The translations under genes and the position numbers were made by a program. From Oligoflexus tunisiensis (lineage in GTDB: Bacteria; Bdellovibrionota_B; Oligoflexia; Oligoflexales; Oligoflexaceae), in contig NZ_BDFO01000001.1 of NCBI RefSeq assembly GCF_001748245.1, positions 1,535,345-1,599,344 of the forward strand: 64,000 bases of DNA. The letters run 5' to 3'. How positions within the stretch are numbered: the stretch's first letter is position 1; every line of letters starts with the position of its first letter. Positions 9,482 through 18,188 of the stretch are shown here, one piece after another. The notes beneath the pieces are model-generated. The model searched no databases and was not told where the DNA came from. It saw only the letters and a list, made by a program, of their open reading frames with translations.

Positions 9482-10831
9482 TTATGTCAGGCGTTTTCTG
9501 AGAATAGCATAAGTATTAAAAACTGCGGTGAAAAAGAGACCCAAAGCCAACCCGACCCAAAGGCCCCAAAGACCTTTATCGAGCCAGAAACAAAGAGCGA
9601 ATCCGGTTGGCAGACCGAGGCCCCAGTGAGCCAAAAGGTTGGCGTAAAGCGCGGTCTTCGTATCACCCAAACCGCGCAAGGCGCCGGCGGACACGACCTG
9701 GACACCATCAAAGATTTGAAAGAGCGAGCAGAGGAAGATGATGGAAACGCCCAGCTGAATCACAGCCGGGTCCTGGGTAAAAAGACGGAGCAACTGATTC
9801 GGTATGGCATATAAAATCAGCGCGGAGCTGGCCATCATCAGGGTGCCGATGACGATGCCGAGCCAGCTCGTGCGCAAGGCCTGAGGTCCATCCTTGCGCC
9901 CCATATGATAGCCAACGCGTGTGGCTGTCGCTGCGGAGAGACCAAGTGGAAACATAAAAGCAAAGGAGGCAATGTTCAAAACGATTTGATGCGTGGCGAG
10001 CATCTGAGCCCCGAGCCTTGCGATAAGAAGCGTCGTTAAGGAGAAGGCGCAGACCTCGAGGCCCATTTGCATCGAAGCCGGCAGGCCCAAGCGGAACAGA
10101 CGCTGGTGCATGACCCTTTGAAATTGTTTCAAAAGCGGGCGCAGCCGCAGGGGATTCGGTCGATAATAGGGCCTCCGTTTCCAAACCTGAACAGTGTAAA
10201 TGACTGCAGCCGTGACCGACACCGTGCGCACGATGAACGTCGCCCACGCGGCGCCTTCCGCGCCCATGGCCGGAAAACCCCAGCGGCCCTGGACAAAGGC
10301 CAGAGCAAAAACATAGTTGATCCCATTGCTCAGGATCATGATCAGGGTAAAGGGCAGCACGATTTCCATGCCCTGCCAGTAGCGTTGCAGAACCTGAAAG
10401 ATCATCAAAGGCGGAAGACCATAGGCCATGGTGCGGAGAAAGGGTTGAGCGGCGGCTGCCACATCCGGCGTCGCACCGGTCCAATCCAGATGCGCGGCGA
10501 TGAACAAAAGAAGCGGTGTGGCCACCAGGCAGAAAAGCAGAGCCTGCTGCAAGGCCGTAGCCAGACACTGCAGAGCCTGTTTCGGTTCCCGCGCTCCGTG
10601 GGATTGAGCCACGATGGGATCCATGGCTCCCAAATAGCCGATGCCGATCATGGCCACCGTATAGAAAATACTGTTGCCCGCAGCCACACCCGCCAGCGCG
10701 AGCGATGAATACTGACCGACGACCATGGTATCGACCAGACCCATCAGCATGTTGCCGACTTGAGTGAAAATAACAGGAACCGCGAGCCGCAGGAGCCGAC
10801 CGGTCTCGCGTGGGGCTATTTCTTTTGTCAT
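9482..10831 (-). CDS. MATE family multidrug/Na+ antiporter
   Basis: 449 aa, about 12 membrane segments in two six-helix halves. The N-terminal VPVIFTQVGNMLMGLVDTMVVG and the following GAMDPIVAQSHGA are MATE/NorM hallmarks, and the second half repeats the pattern (GLPASMQMGLEVCAF). It would export cationic compounds using Na+ or H+ gradients across the inner membrane. The start ATG at 10831 has only a weak upstream AAGAG. The next gene upstream on the same strand ends 12 bases away, so cotranscription with the HAD hydrolase is likely. Confidence 0.92.
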   Translation of the reverse strand: MTKEIAPRETGRLLRLAVPVIFTQVGNMLMGLVDTMVVGQYSSLALAGVAAGNSIFYTVAMIGIGYLGAMDPIVAQSHGAREPKQALQCLATALQQALLFCLVATPLLLFIAAHLDWTGATPDVAAAAQPFLRTMAYGLPPLMIFQVLQRYWQGMEIVLPFTLIMILSNGINYVFALAFVQGRWGFPAMGAEGAAWATFIVRTVSVTAAVIYTVQVWKRRPYYRPNPLRLRPLLKQFQRVMHQRLFRLGLPASMQMGLEVCAFSLTTLLIARLGAQMLATHQIVLNIASFAFMFPLGLSAATATRVGYHMGRKDGPQALRTSWLGIVIGTLMMASSALILYAIPNQLLRLFTQDPAVIQLGVSIIFLCSLFQIFDGVQVVSAGALRGLGDTKTALYANLLAHWGLGLPTGFALCFWLDKGLWGLWVGLALGLFFTAVFNTYAILRKRLT

Positions 10832-10843
10832 GTAAGGGTCTCT

Positions 10844-11788
10844 TTAAGGCGTCAGCAGTTTTTCAATCGCCGGGATCATATCAGCAAATGTTTCGAGGAC
10901 GAAATCCGGCTGCGGCGTATCCTGACTGGCAGGATCCAGAGCCACATTCTTTGCCACATTGTTCTGTGGACTGAATTCCAGGAGCAGTTTTTTCGAAGCA
11001 TCCTGTATCGCCGTTCCATAACGGGCCCAGCCGGTGTGAACGCCGAGACGTTTGCCAAGTCCCACATCCTTGCGCAGATTATCCCCCACCCAGAGGACAT
11101 CCTTCAGATGGGATTCCATCTCAAAATCCATGAGGACGGTTTTCAAACCTTTCGTCCCCGGCTTTTCATAGTCATCCGGCAGCACACGAATGCGACCGGC
11201 AAAATCAAAGTTGCTCTTCTGCAGATGCTTCATCAGGATTTCGGGGTCCACTTTCACCTTCTGCGATTTGATATCCGCCGGAATACGTGGATCGGGCAGG
11301 CCGTAGACCGCATCAAAAAACGGCAGAAGGTGCAGCTTATTCAACTTCCACATGGCCACATAACGCGGCGCATCGGTGAGGGCAACCACGGGAATTTGGG
11401 GCCAGCGCTGCTTGATCGTTTGCATGGTTTCCATGACGCCGGCATAAGGCACCAGGGTTTTTTTCGCGGCCGCGTTGAAGGCCATGCGGCCGGGCTCCAC
11501 CGCCTCGCGCAGCATGCGTTCGATGTCGCTGCCATAATATTGCATGACGGTGGGCAATTCCTGGACCAGGAACGGATACTCGATGGAACCTTCCTTTTCA
11601 AAGATGACCCGCGACTCATGGAATAACGTTTCCGGCGTGCTTCCTATGATGAAGGCCACCGTCCGGGCCAGAGCATCCATACAGGACACATAGTATTCAA
11701 CCCAGTTGAACACGGTGTTGTCGATATCGAGCACAATGAGTTTGCCGGCTTTTTCCAAGGTGCTGCTCCCGTCCACAGGGCGAAGCAC
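10844..11788 (-). CDS. HAD superfamily hydrolase
   Basis: Up to 314 aa. HAD motif I is DIDNT (about 21-25), motif II lies in VVALTDA (about 135-141), a lysine lies near YEKPGTKG, and motif IV is WVGDNLRKDVG (about 235-245). Such enzymes are mostly phosphatases acting through an aspartyl-phosphate; the substrate cannot be told. The start is uncertain: the GTG at 11788 has a poor ribosome binding site, whereas a TTG at codon 11 is preceded by GGGAG. Likely in one transcript with the MATE gene. Confidence 0.85.
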   Translation of the reverse strand: MLRPVDGSSTLEKAGKLIVLDIDNTVFNWVEYYVSCMDALARTVAFIIGSTPETLFHESRVIFEKEGSIEYPFLVQELPTVMQYYGSDIERMLREAVEPGRMAFNAAAKKTLVPYAGVMETMQTIKQRWPQIPVVALTDAPRYVAMWKLNKLHLLPFFDAVYGLPDPRIPADIKSQKVKVDPEILMKHLQKSNFDFAGRIRVLPDDYEKPGTKGLKTVLMDFEMESHLKDVLWVGDNLRKDVGLGKRLGVHTGWARYGTAIQDASKKLLLEFSPQNNVAKNVALDPASQDTPQPDFVLETFADMIPAIEKLLTP

Positions 11789-11943
11789 AGGCTTCGCTTT
11801 GGTGATTCACGCTGTTCTATACCAGATGGAGAAGGTTTTCCAAAAAAAGTTTTAAAAACCGGGGGCTTTAACCCAAAGGGCGGCGCGAATTCCAGCGGCC
11901 GGGGCTTTCCATCTCATATCAGGCACATGGGCAATTCCTTACA

Positions 11944-11972
11944 TTGTGGCACCATGTCGATATGGGTATAAT
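11944..11972 (+). promoter_or_regulatory. sigma70-type promoter
   Basis: TTGTGG (11944-11949), a 17-base spacer and a perfect TATAAT (11967-11972) lie 30 bases before the haloperoxidase/PAP2-like gene at 12002. Confidence 0.6.
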
Positions 11973-12001
11973 GATCACAAAAGAATCAAATCAGAGGTGA
12001 T

Positions 12002-13540
12002 ATGGTGAAACTCTTTTTGCGGAGCCTTTGGCTCATTGGCCTTCTCTGGGCAGGAACAGGATTGCGGGTGCAGGCTGCAGAATTGATTCATCAGGCCTCG
12101 CATCCAGAACCCACCGCGGCTTACAAGTGGCTGGATATTCTGCTTGAAACCAGCGCCCGTGAAGTCGATCGCGTCGGGGCACGGCCCACGATTTTGGCCC
12201 GTTCGATGGCGATCGTGGAGACGGCGATGTATGACGCCTGGGCGGCCTATGATGCCAAAGCCATCGGGACCCGTTTCGGCGATAAATTGCGTCGCCCTGA
12301 AAAGGAACGTACCCAAAAGAACAAGGAAACCGCCATCGCTTACGCGGCTTATCGCAGCCTGCTCGATCTCTATGGGGGGGATGATAAGGACTGGGTTCGC
12401 GAACAAATGAAAAAGATGGGTTACGATCCTGATAATAACAGCATGGATCGCACCAAACCGGAAGGCATTGGCAACGTGGCCGCCGCCGCTGTCATTGAAT
12501 ATCGTCGTCATGATGGTTCCAATCAGCACGGGGATGAAGCCGGCAGCAATGGCAAACCCTACTCTGACTACACCTACTATCGTTCCGTGAATAAGCCGAA
12601 TGATGTGCAGAACCCAACCTATTGGATGCCCATTCCCTTCGTGGGCAAGGACGGCAAAACCTTTGCTCCCAACTTCCTGACCGCGCACTGGTATCGTGTG
12701 AAACCCTTTGCCCTGGAACGTGCCGATCAGTTCCGGTCCCCTCCTCCGCCTGAATGGGGTTCCAAGCAGCTGGCCAAGGAAGTGGAGGAATGCGCGGAAG
12801 TGAACGCCAACCTGAGTTTGGAGCAGAAGGCCATCGTGGAATTCATGCGTGATGGGCCGCGTTCCACGGGACAATCCGGTCACTGGCTGCGCTTTGCTCA
12901 GGATGTTTCGCGCCGTGATAAAAACGATCTGGATCGCGATGTGAAAATGTTCTTCGCCGTCGCCAACGTCGTGCATGATACCTTCGTTTCCAGCTGGGAT
13001 ACGAAACGCTACTACGATACCTCAAGACCCTACTGGTGGGTGCGTCAGCACTTTCCCAACAAGCATATTCTCGGTTGGAAGGGACCCGGCAAGGGCGTGG
13101 GCAAGATTCCAGGCAAGGAATGGCATCCCTATTCCCCCAGTATTTTCGTGACGCCGCCGTTTCCTGGCTATGTCTCGGGCCACGCCACGGCCAGCGCCGG
13201 TGCCGCTCGGACTCTCGAACTCTTCACCGGTTCGGACAAATTCGGAGCCGTGGCGATTCGCAAGGCGGGTGAGCTGACCGAAGACGCCTATCCCACCTCG
13301 CAGATGCAGGCCCGCAACGGCAAGCCCGCGAAGGACGTGCCTGAGTCCAAGGAAATCCGCCTGCCTTTGCCCACATTCAAGGCAACAGCAGAAATGGCTG
13401 CGATGTCCCGTCTCTGGGGCGGCTACCATATCCGCACGGATAATAATGAAGGTTTGATTATGGGCAAGAAGATTGCGGATTATTCCTGGCCGAAATACCA
13501 GGCTTATTTTGAAGGCAAAACCGCAGCGCTTGCTCACTAA
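12002..13540 (+). CDS. secreted vanadium haloperoxidase / PAP2-type acid phosphatase family protein
   Basis: 512 aa with a clear signal peptide (cleavage near VQAAEL). The C-terminal half carries the vanadate/phosphate pocket of this superfamily: PFPGYVSGHATAS (about 380-392) with the PSGH-like SGH, and SRLWGGYHIRTDN (about 464-476) with the Arg and His of the distal motif. An AMYDAWAAYD helix near residue 75 is typical of the vanadium-dependent haloperoxidase-like bacterial proteins. It is predicted periplasmic and either oxidises halides or hydrolyses phosphate esters; sequence alone does not decide. It ends 3 bases from the convergent ABC gene. Confidence 0.82.
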   Translation: MVKLFLRSLWLIGLLWAGTGLRVQAAELIHQASHPEPTAAYKWLDILLETSAREVDRVGARPTILARSMAIVETAMYDAWAAYDAKAIGTRFGDKLRRPEKERTQKNKETAIAYAAYRSLLDLYGGDDKDWVREQMKKMGYDPDNNSMDRTKPEGIGNVAAAAVIEYRRHDGSNQHGDEAGSNGKPYSDYTYYRSVNKPNDVQNPTYWMPIPFVGKDGKTFAPNFLTAHWYRVKPFALERADQFRSPPPPEWGSKQLAKEVEECAEVNANLSLEQKAIVEFMRDGPRSTGQSGHWLRFAQDVSRRDKNDLDRDVKMFFAVANVVHDTFVSSWDTKRYYDTSRPYWWVRQHFPNKHILGWKGPGKGVGKIPGKEWHPYSPSIFVTPPFPGYVSGHATASAGAARTLELFTGSDKFGAVAIRKAGELTEDAYPTSQMQARNGKPAKDVPESKEIRLPLPTFKATAEMAAMSRLWGGYHIRTDNNEGLIMGKKIADYSWPKYQAYFEGKTAALAH

Positions 13541-13543
13541 GCT

Positions 13544-14338
13544 TTATTTCCAGTGCTGCCGGATGAATTCATCCGGCAGGCCCAATTCCCGCGCATACTC
13601 GATATCAATCCCGATCAGCCGCACACTGAGAAAGTGTTTCACCCAGTCGGTGGAATTCAGAATCAAATCCTTCCATGAGCCATCGGCCACGACCTCGCCC
13701 TCATCAATCAGAATCAAGCGTTCGGCAAAGCGTATGGCAATTTCCACGGACGAGGTGGCGACGAGTTGCGCTCCGTCATCCTTTCTCACGCCCAGCTCAT
13801 GAATCATGTTTAAAATAATAGTCGAGGTGACAGGATCCAGACCTGAGGTGGGCTCATCAAAAATCGAGACGACAGGATCGGTGGCCAGGGCGCGGGCAAT
13901 TCCAATACGCCTTTTCATACCGCCGGAGAGCTCATGCGGAAACATGCGACGTGTCCGGGTGAGTTTCACCGTTTTCAAAAGGGCATCGATACGCTGCGAC
14001 ATTTGCTCGGGACTCATATCGGTCATATGTTCCATGGCAAAGGTCAAATTTTCCTCAACCGTCATAAAATCGAAGAGGCCACCCTGCTGAAAAGCCATTC
14101 CTACTTTTCGCAGCGTTTCCTGCTTTTCCTTTTCACTCGCGGCCACCATATCGCGGTCCATGAACTGAACCGCGCCGCGATCCGGAGGCAGCAAACCCAG
14201 GAGTATCTTCAGAATCGTCGATTTTCCACAGCCACCTGGTCCCAAAAGACTGACCCGCTCTCCCGGCTTGATGTGAAAGCTGATGTTTTTCAAGACAGGG
14301 ATCTTGTCGTATGATTTGGAAACGGCTTCAAGGGTCAT
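13544..14338 (-). CDS. ABC transporter ATP-binding protein, MlaF-like
   Basis: 264 aa with all ATPase motifs intact: Walker A GPGGCGKST (about 33-41), Q-loop AFQQGG, signature ELSGGMKRR, Walker B VVSIFDEPTSGLDP. The switch histidine position reads ATSSVEIA, where many MlaF proteins have THD, so the H-loop looks changed. The ATG at 14338 begins MTLEAVSKSYD; a GTG one codon upstream is equally possible and better spaced from AGGAG. FDFMTVEENL and the long C-terminus match lipid-transport (Mla/Ttg2A) ATPases. No MlaE or MlaD partner lies nearby. Divergent from hemD. Confidence 0.85.
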   Translation of the reverse strand: MTLEAVSKSYDKIPVLKNISFHIKPGERVSLLGPGGCGKSTILKILLGLLPPDRGAVQFMDRDMVAASEKEKQETLRKVGMAFQQGGLFDFMTVEENLTFAMEHMTDMSPEQMSQRIDALLKTVKLTRTRRMFPHELSGGMKRRIGIARALATDPVVSIFDEPTSGLDPVTSTIILNMIHELGVRKDDGAQLVATSSVEIAIRFAERLILIDEGEVVADGSWKDLILNSTDWVKHFLSVRLIGIDIEYARELGLPDEFIRQHWK

Positions 14339-14423
14339 CACGGGCGTCGGGCTCCTGCAGCGTCGCTTCGATTGTAGCCCAACCAGAGTCCGGTGAAAAG
14401 CGGAACACACGTAAGGGGACCAC

Positions 14424-15161
14424 ATGAAGAGGATCATCTGGACAAGACCAGCCGAGGATTGGGCGCAGGATCAGAAGATTGTGAAGCTCGATCTTCCTGT
14501 GCTACGCTTCCCAGTCACTAAACAGGTTTGCATACCTCCACAGCTGCCTCCCAAGCCCTGTGAGGTGGTGCTGCTGACGAGTCGCAAGGCAGCCGAGGGT
14601 TTTCTGGGTCAAACAGCGTCCATCCGGGATCAGCTGCATAAAGCCGAATTTGTGACCTTTGGCATGGAAACCTATAAATTTCTGGTCAGCCAGAATCTGA
14701 AGGCTCGTCTGATTCCTGTTCAGAACGGCAAGGATTTTGCGCACACCCTTGCGGCGGAAATGAAAAAAGGACCCGTCGTGTGGTTTCCGCGCCCCGCAGA
14801 GCCTGCTTTTGCCATCGGTGATCATCTGCGAGCCCACAATCTCGAAGTCCACGACATTGAAATGTACCGGACAGAACCGATCAAGCACTTCGAACCTGAG
14901 GCCATGAAGAAACTTTGCGGCGAACCTTCCGTCGTATGCTTCGCCAGTCCCAGCACCGTGAAAGCCTTCGTGGATCTCATCCGCAGCCAGGATGAAGCAC
15001 GCTTTTACAAATTTACTGCGGTGGTCATCGGCGGCACGACGCTCACGTCTGCGCAGGGGTATTTCCCGGATGTCTTTCAGGCTGCACATCCTACGCTGCA
15101 GTCCCTTTGGGATAAGGCGCTGGAAATCGCCCGCCAGGAAACGACGCCCGGGAAGGAATGA
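14424..15161 (+). CDS. hemD: uroporphyrinogen-III synthase
   Basis: 245 aa, start supported by AAGGGG 7 bases upstream. Two-domain HemD layout: N-terminal WTRPAEDW, VVLLTSRKAAEGF, then VVCFASPSTVKAFV (about 172-185) and the C-terminal VVIGGTTLTSAQGYF with AHPTLQSLWDKAL, all family landmarks. It closes hydroxymethylbilane to uroporphyrinogen III, the precursor of haem, siroheme and B12. It sits 171 bases before nirB, which needs siroheme, and shares the supply line with the cobalamin operon 16 kb away. Confidence 0.88.
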   Translation: MKRIIWTRPAEDWAQDQKIVKLDLPVLRFPVTKQVCIPPQLPPKPCEVVLLTSRKAAEGFLGQTASIRDQLHKAEFVTFGMETYKFLVSQNLKARLIPVQNGKDFAHTLAAEMKKGPVVWFPRPAEPAFAIGDHLRAHNLEVHDIEMYRTEPIKHFEPEAMKKLCGEPSVVCFASPSTVKAFVDLIRSQDEARFYKFTAVVIGGTTLTSAQGYFPDVFQAAHPTLQSLWDKALEIARQETTPGKE

Positions 15162-15332
15162 TGCGGGGCATTCTTTCCCGTTTATCAGAATTCCACACCG
15201 TTTGGTTTGATTTCGCCAGGAATCATCACCCGATCGTTCCTCTCTGTTCCTTCCGAATCTGAGCTTCGTCATTTCCTCGCGCCGCTTTTTTTTTCATAAG
15301 GAAAGTGAAAAAAAGCTGCCGAGGTCAATCCC

Positions 15333-17819
15333 ATGAAGAAACAAAAATTACTGCTGGTCGGACTGGGCATGGTGGGGCATCGCTTCTGCGAACGCCTTTT
15401 GGATGAGGATCCGAACAGGACATGGCAGCTGACCGTGCTCGGTGAGGAACAGGTGCCACCCTATGATCGGGTGCATCTGAGTGAGCTGTTTTCAGGGAAA
15501 TCCGCTACGGATTTGGAGCTGGCTCCGGCCGCCTGGTATCGGGACGCTGGCATTGATCTGCACCTTGGACAAAGGGTGATCGGCATCGATCGGGAACGCC
15601 GTGAGGTGATGACCGCTCAGGGCCAAACCTTTTCCTATGATCACCTCGTGCTCGCCACCGGCTCGGCTCCCTTTGTACCGCCGATTCCCGGCACGCAGCT
15701 GCCCGGTGTCTTTGTCTATCGAACCCTGGATGATCTGGCGGCCATTCAGCATTACAGTTCCCGCTGCCGCCGCGCTCTTGTCATCGGGGGCGGCCTTCTC
15801 GGACTGGAAGCGGCCAAGGCTCTTTATGATTTGGGCCTCGAAACGTCCGTCATGGAAGTCGCGGATCGCCTGATGCCGCGGCAGCTGGATGAACAGGGGG
15901 CCCTACTCTTAAAATCCAGCATCGAAGCGCTGGGTGTTCAGGTCTTCACCTCGCAGAAAATTCAAGGCATCGTGGGCAAGGATCGCGTGCAGGGACTTTC
16001 CCTGGCGAACGGAGGCGAGTTTCCAACCGATATGGTGGTGATATCCGCCGGCATTCGTCCACGGGATGAACTCGCGCGGGAGAGCGGCCTTGTGATGGGG
16101 ACGCGTGGCGGCATCTGCATTGATACGCAGCTGCGGACCAATGATCCTTCCATTTCCGCCATCGGCGAATGTGCCCTTTATGAAGAGATGATCTATGGAC
16201 TGGTGGCCCCTGGTTACCGTATGGCTGAAGCGCTGGCGCGGCAGCTCTGTGGGGGCACGGAGTCCTTTACCGGAGCGGATATGTCCACGCGTTTGAAAGT
16301 GCTGGGCATTGAAGTGGCGAGTATCGGTGATCCCTTTCTTTCCGGCCAAAATATAGGGTTTTGGACGAGCTGGGATGGGGATCGCGGGCTGTATCGCAAG
16401 CTCGTTTTTGACAAGGCCGGCCGGCGTCTGCGGGGAGCGATCCTGGTGGGTGATACGGCGCCTTATCCGACGATTTATGGTCTCTTCCAAAAAGGGGCGG
16501 CTGTTGATGAGCAGCCCGAGAAACATTTTGTCACCGGATCCTTGACGGCTGCGTTATCGGACACCTTGATCTGCAGCTGTGAAAATGTACCGAAGGGCGA
16601 TATCGTATCGTGCATCGCCCAAGGCGCCCGCGATGTCAAAGCCATTCAAAAGAGTTGTCGGGCAGGAACCGGTTGCGGTTCCTGCCTCAGTCTCGTGAAG
16701 GATATCCTGCACGAGGAACTGGAAAAACTGGGGGAGGAGATCGACCGCTCTCTCTGCGAGCACTTTGCCTTCTCGCGCCCCGAGCTTTATCAGCTGATCA
16801 AGAGCACACGAATCAAAACCTTCGAGGACCTGCTCAGTCGCTATGGACGCTCCGGTCATGGCTGTGAGATTTGCAAACCCACAGTGGCCTCGATCCTGGC
16901 TTCGCTCTGGGGTGAATATGTGTTGAAGCCTGAAGTCGCCACCCTGCAGGATACCAATGATCGATTCCTGGCGAACATCCAGAAAAATGGCACCTATTCC
17001 GTGGTGCCGCGCATTCCCGCCGGCGAAATCACGCCCGCGAAGCTGATCATCATTGGACGGATCGCGGAAAAGTATCAGCTCTATACGAAAATCACCGGAG
17101 GTCAGCGGATCGATCTCTTTGGAGCGCGTCTCGAACAACTGCCGCTCATCTGGTCGGAATTGATTGCCGCCGGTTTTGAGAGCGGTCATGCGTATGGCAA
17201 ATCCGTGCGTACCGTGAAATCCTGTGTGGGTTCCACCTGGTGCCGCTATGGTGTCCAGGATAGCGTGGCCATGGCCATTCTCATCGAGGAACGTTACAAA
17301 GGCATCCGTTCGCCGCACAAAATCAAGATGGCTGTTTCGGGCTGCGCGCGGGAATGTGCCGAAGCGCAAAGCAAGGATGTCGGCGTGATCGCCACCGAGA
17401 AGGGTTGGAATCTTTATGTGGGTGGCAACGGCGGGATGAAGCCCCGGCATGCCGATCTTCTGGCGGCGGATCTGGATGATGCGACGCTCATCCGCTTCAT
17501 CGATCGCTTTCTGATTTATTACATTCGCACCGCGGATCGCTTGATGCGGACGTCCACCTGGATTGAAAAACTTCCGGGTGGGCTCGCGCATCTGAAAAAG
17601 GTGATCCTGGAGGATGCCTTTGGCATTGGGGCCGAGATGGAGGAGGAGATGGCTGCGCTCGTGGCCTCCTTCCAATGCGAATGGAAAACCACGTTGGAAT
17701 CACCGGAACGCCTGAAGGAATTCCGCAGTTTTGTCAATAGCAACGAGCCGGATAACAGCATTCAGTTTACCCGGCAGCGCGGCCAGATTGCGCCGATTCC
17801 TGTCAGCGTTTCCCCTTGA
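15333..17819 (+). CDS. nirB: NAD(P)H nitrite reductase large subunit
   Basis: 828 aa, normal length. Order: FAD/NAD pyridine nucleotide-disulfide module (LVGLGMVGHRF at 8-18; ATGSAPF; second Rossmann VIGGGLLGLEAA; AIGECA), a BFD-like [2Fe-2S] domain with CSCENV and CRAGTGCGSC (about 410-450), a second CxxC pair (CEICK), then the siroheme/[4Fe-4S] nitrite reductase domain with CVGSTWCRYG and SGCARECAEAQ. It reduces nitrite to ammonium in the cytoplasm. GAGG precedes the start by 9 bases. It is followed 15 bases later by nirD. Confidence 0.97.
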   Translation: MKKQKLLLVGLGMVGHRFCERLLDEDPNRTWQLTVLGEEQVPPYDRVHLSELFSGKSATDLELAPAAWYRDAGIDLHLGQRVIGIDRERREVMTAQGQTFSYDHLVLATGSAPFVPPIPGTQLPGVFVYRTLDDLAAIQHYSSRCRRALVIGGGLLGLEAAKALYDLGLETSVMEVADRLMPRQLDEQGALLLKSSIEALGVQVFTSQKIQGIVGKDRVQGLSLANGGEFPTDMVVISAGIRPRDELARESGLVMGTRGGICIDTQLRTNDPSISAIGECALYEEMIYGLVAPGYRMAEALARQLCGGTESFTGADMSTRLKVLGIEVASIGDPFLSGQNIGFWTSWDGDRGLYRKLVFDKAGRRLRGAILVGDTAPYPTIYGLFQKGAAVDEQPEKHFVTGSLTAALSDTLICSCENVPKGDIVSCIAQGARDVKAIQKSCRAGTGCGSCLSLVKDILHEELEKLGEEIDRSLCEHFAFSRPELYQLIKSTRIKTFEDLLSRYGRSGHGCEICKPTVASILASLWGEYVLKPEVATLQDTNDRFLANIQKNGTYSVVPRIPAGEITPAKLIIIGRIAEKYQLYTKITGGQRIDLFGARLEQLPLIWSELIAAGFESGHAYGKSVRTVKSCVGSTWCRYGVQDSVAMAILIEERYKGIRSPHKIKMAVSGCARECAEAQSKDVGVIATEKGWNLYVGGNGGMKPRHADLLAADLDDATLIRFIDRFLIYYIRTADRLMRTSTWIEKLPGGLAHLKKVILEDAFGIGAEMEEEMAALVASFQCEWKTTLESPERLKEFRSFVNSNEPDNSIQFTRQRGQIAPIPVSVSP

Positions 17820-17834
17820 AGCAAGGAGAGGATC

Positions 17835-18188
17835 ATGTGGAGAGCCGTGTGTGATATTGAGGATGTTCCCGGAAATGGCGGGGCCTGTATCAAATGGGGT
17901 GAGAGGCAGATTGCCCTCTTTCGTTTTGCCAACGGCACGTCCTGGTATGCGATGGACAATCGCTGTCCGCATGATGGGCAGGCGGTCCTCGCCCGTGGCA
18001 TCCTGGGTGACAGCGGAGGGGCTCCGAAAGTGGCCTGTCCTCTGCATAAGAACAGCTTTTGTCTCAAGGATGGCCGGCATCTTGGTGGTCATGAGGACTG
18101 GCGTCTCACCACCTATCGCGTGAAGGTGGAGGCCGGGCAGGTCTTTCTTGATCTGCCCGACAAGGAGGAGCACCGTGGTGCCAGCTGA
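17835..18188 (+). CDS. nirD: nitrite reductase small subunit, Rieske type
   Basis: 117 aa. The Rieske [2Fe-2S] ligands are visible as CPHDGQA (about 49-55) and CPLHKNSF (about 71-78). AAGGAGAGG lies 7 bases before the ATG. It partners NirB in electron transfer. Its final codons overlap the start of the next gene: an AAGGAGG inside nirD is the ribosome binding site of the downstream GTG. Confidence 0.94.
   Translation: MWRAVCDIEDVPGNGGACIKWGERQIALFRFANGTSWYAMDNRCPHDGQAVLARGILGDSGGAPKVACPLHKNSFCLKDGRHLGGHEDWRLTTYRVKVEAGQVFLDLPDKEEHRGAS

Noticed and set aside
13544..14338. Possible Mla lipid transport operon
   Set aside because: Only the ATPase is present; no MlaE, MlaD or MlaC gene lies nearby.
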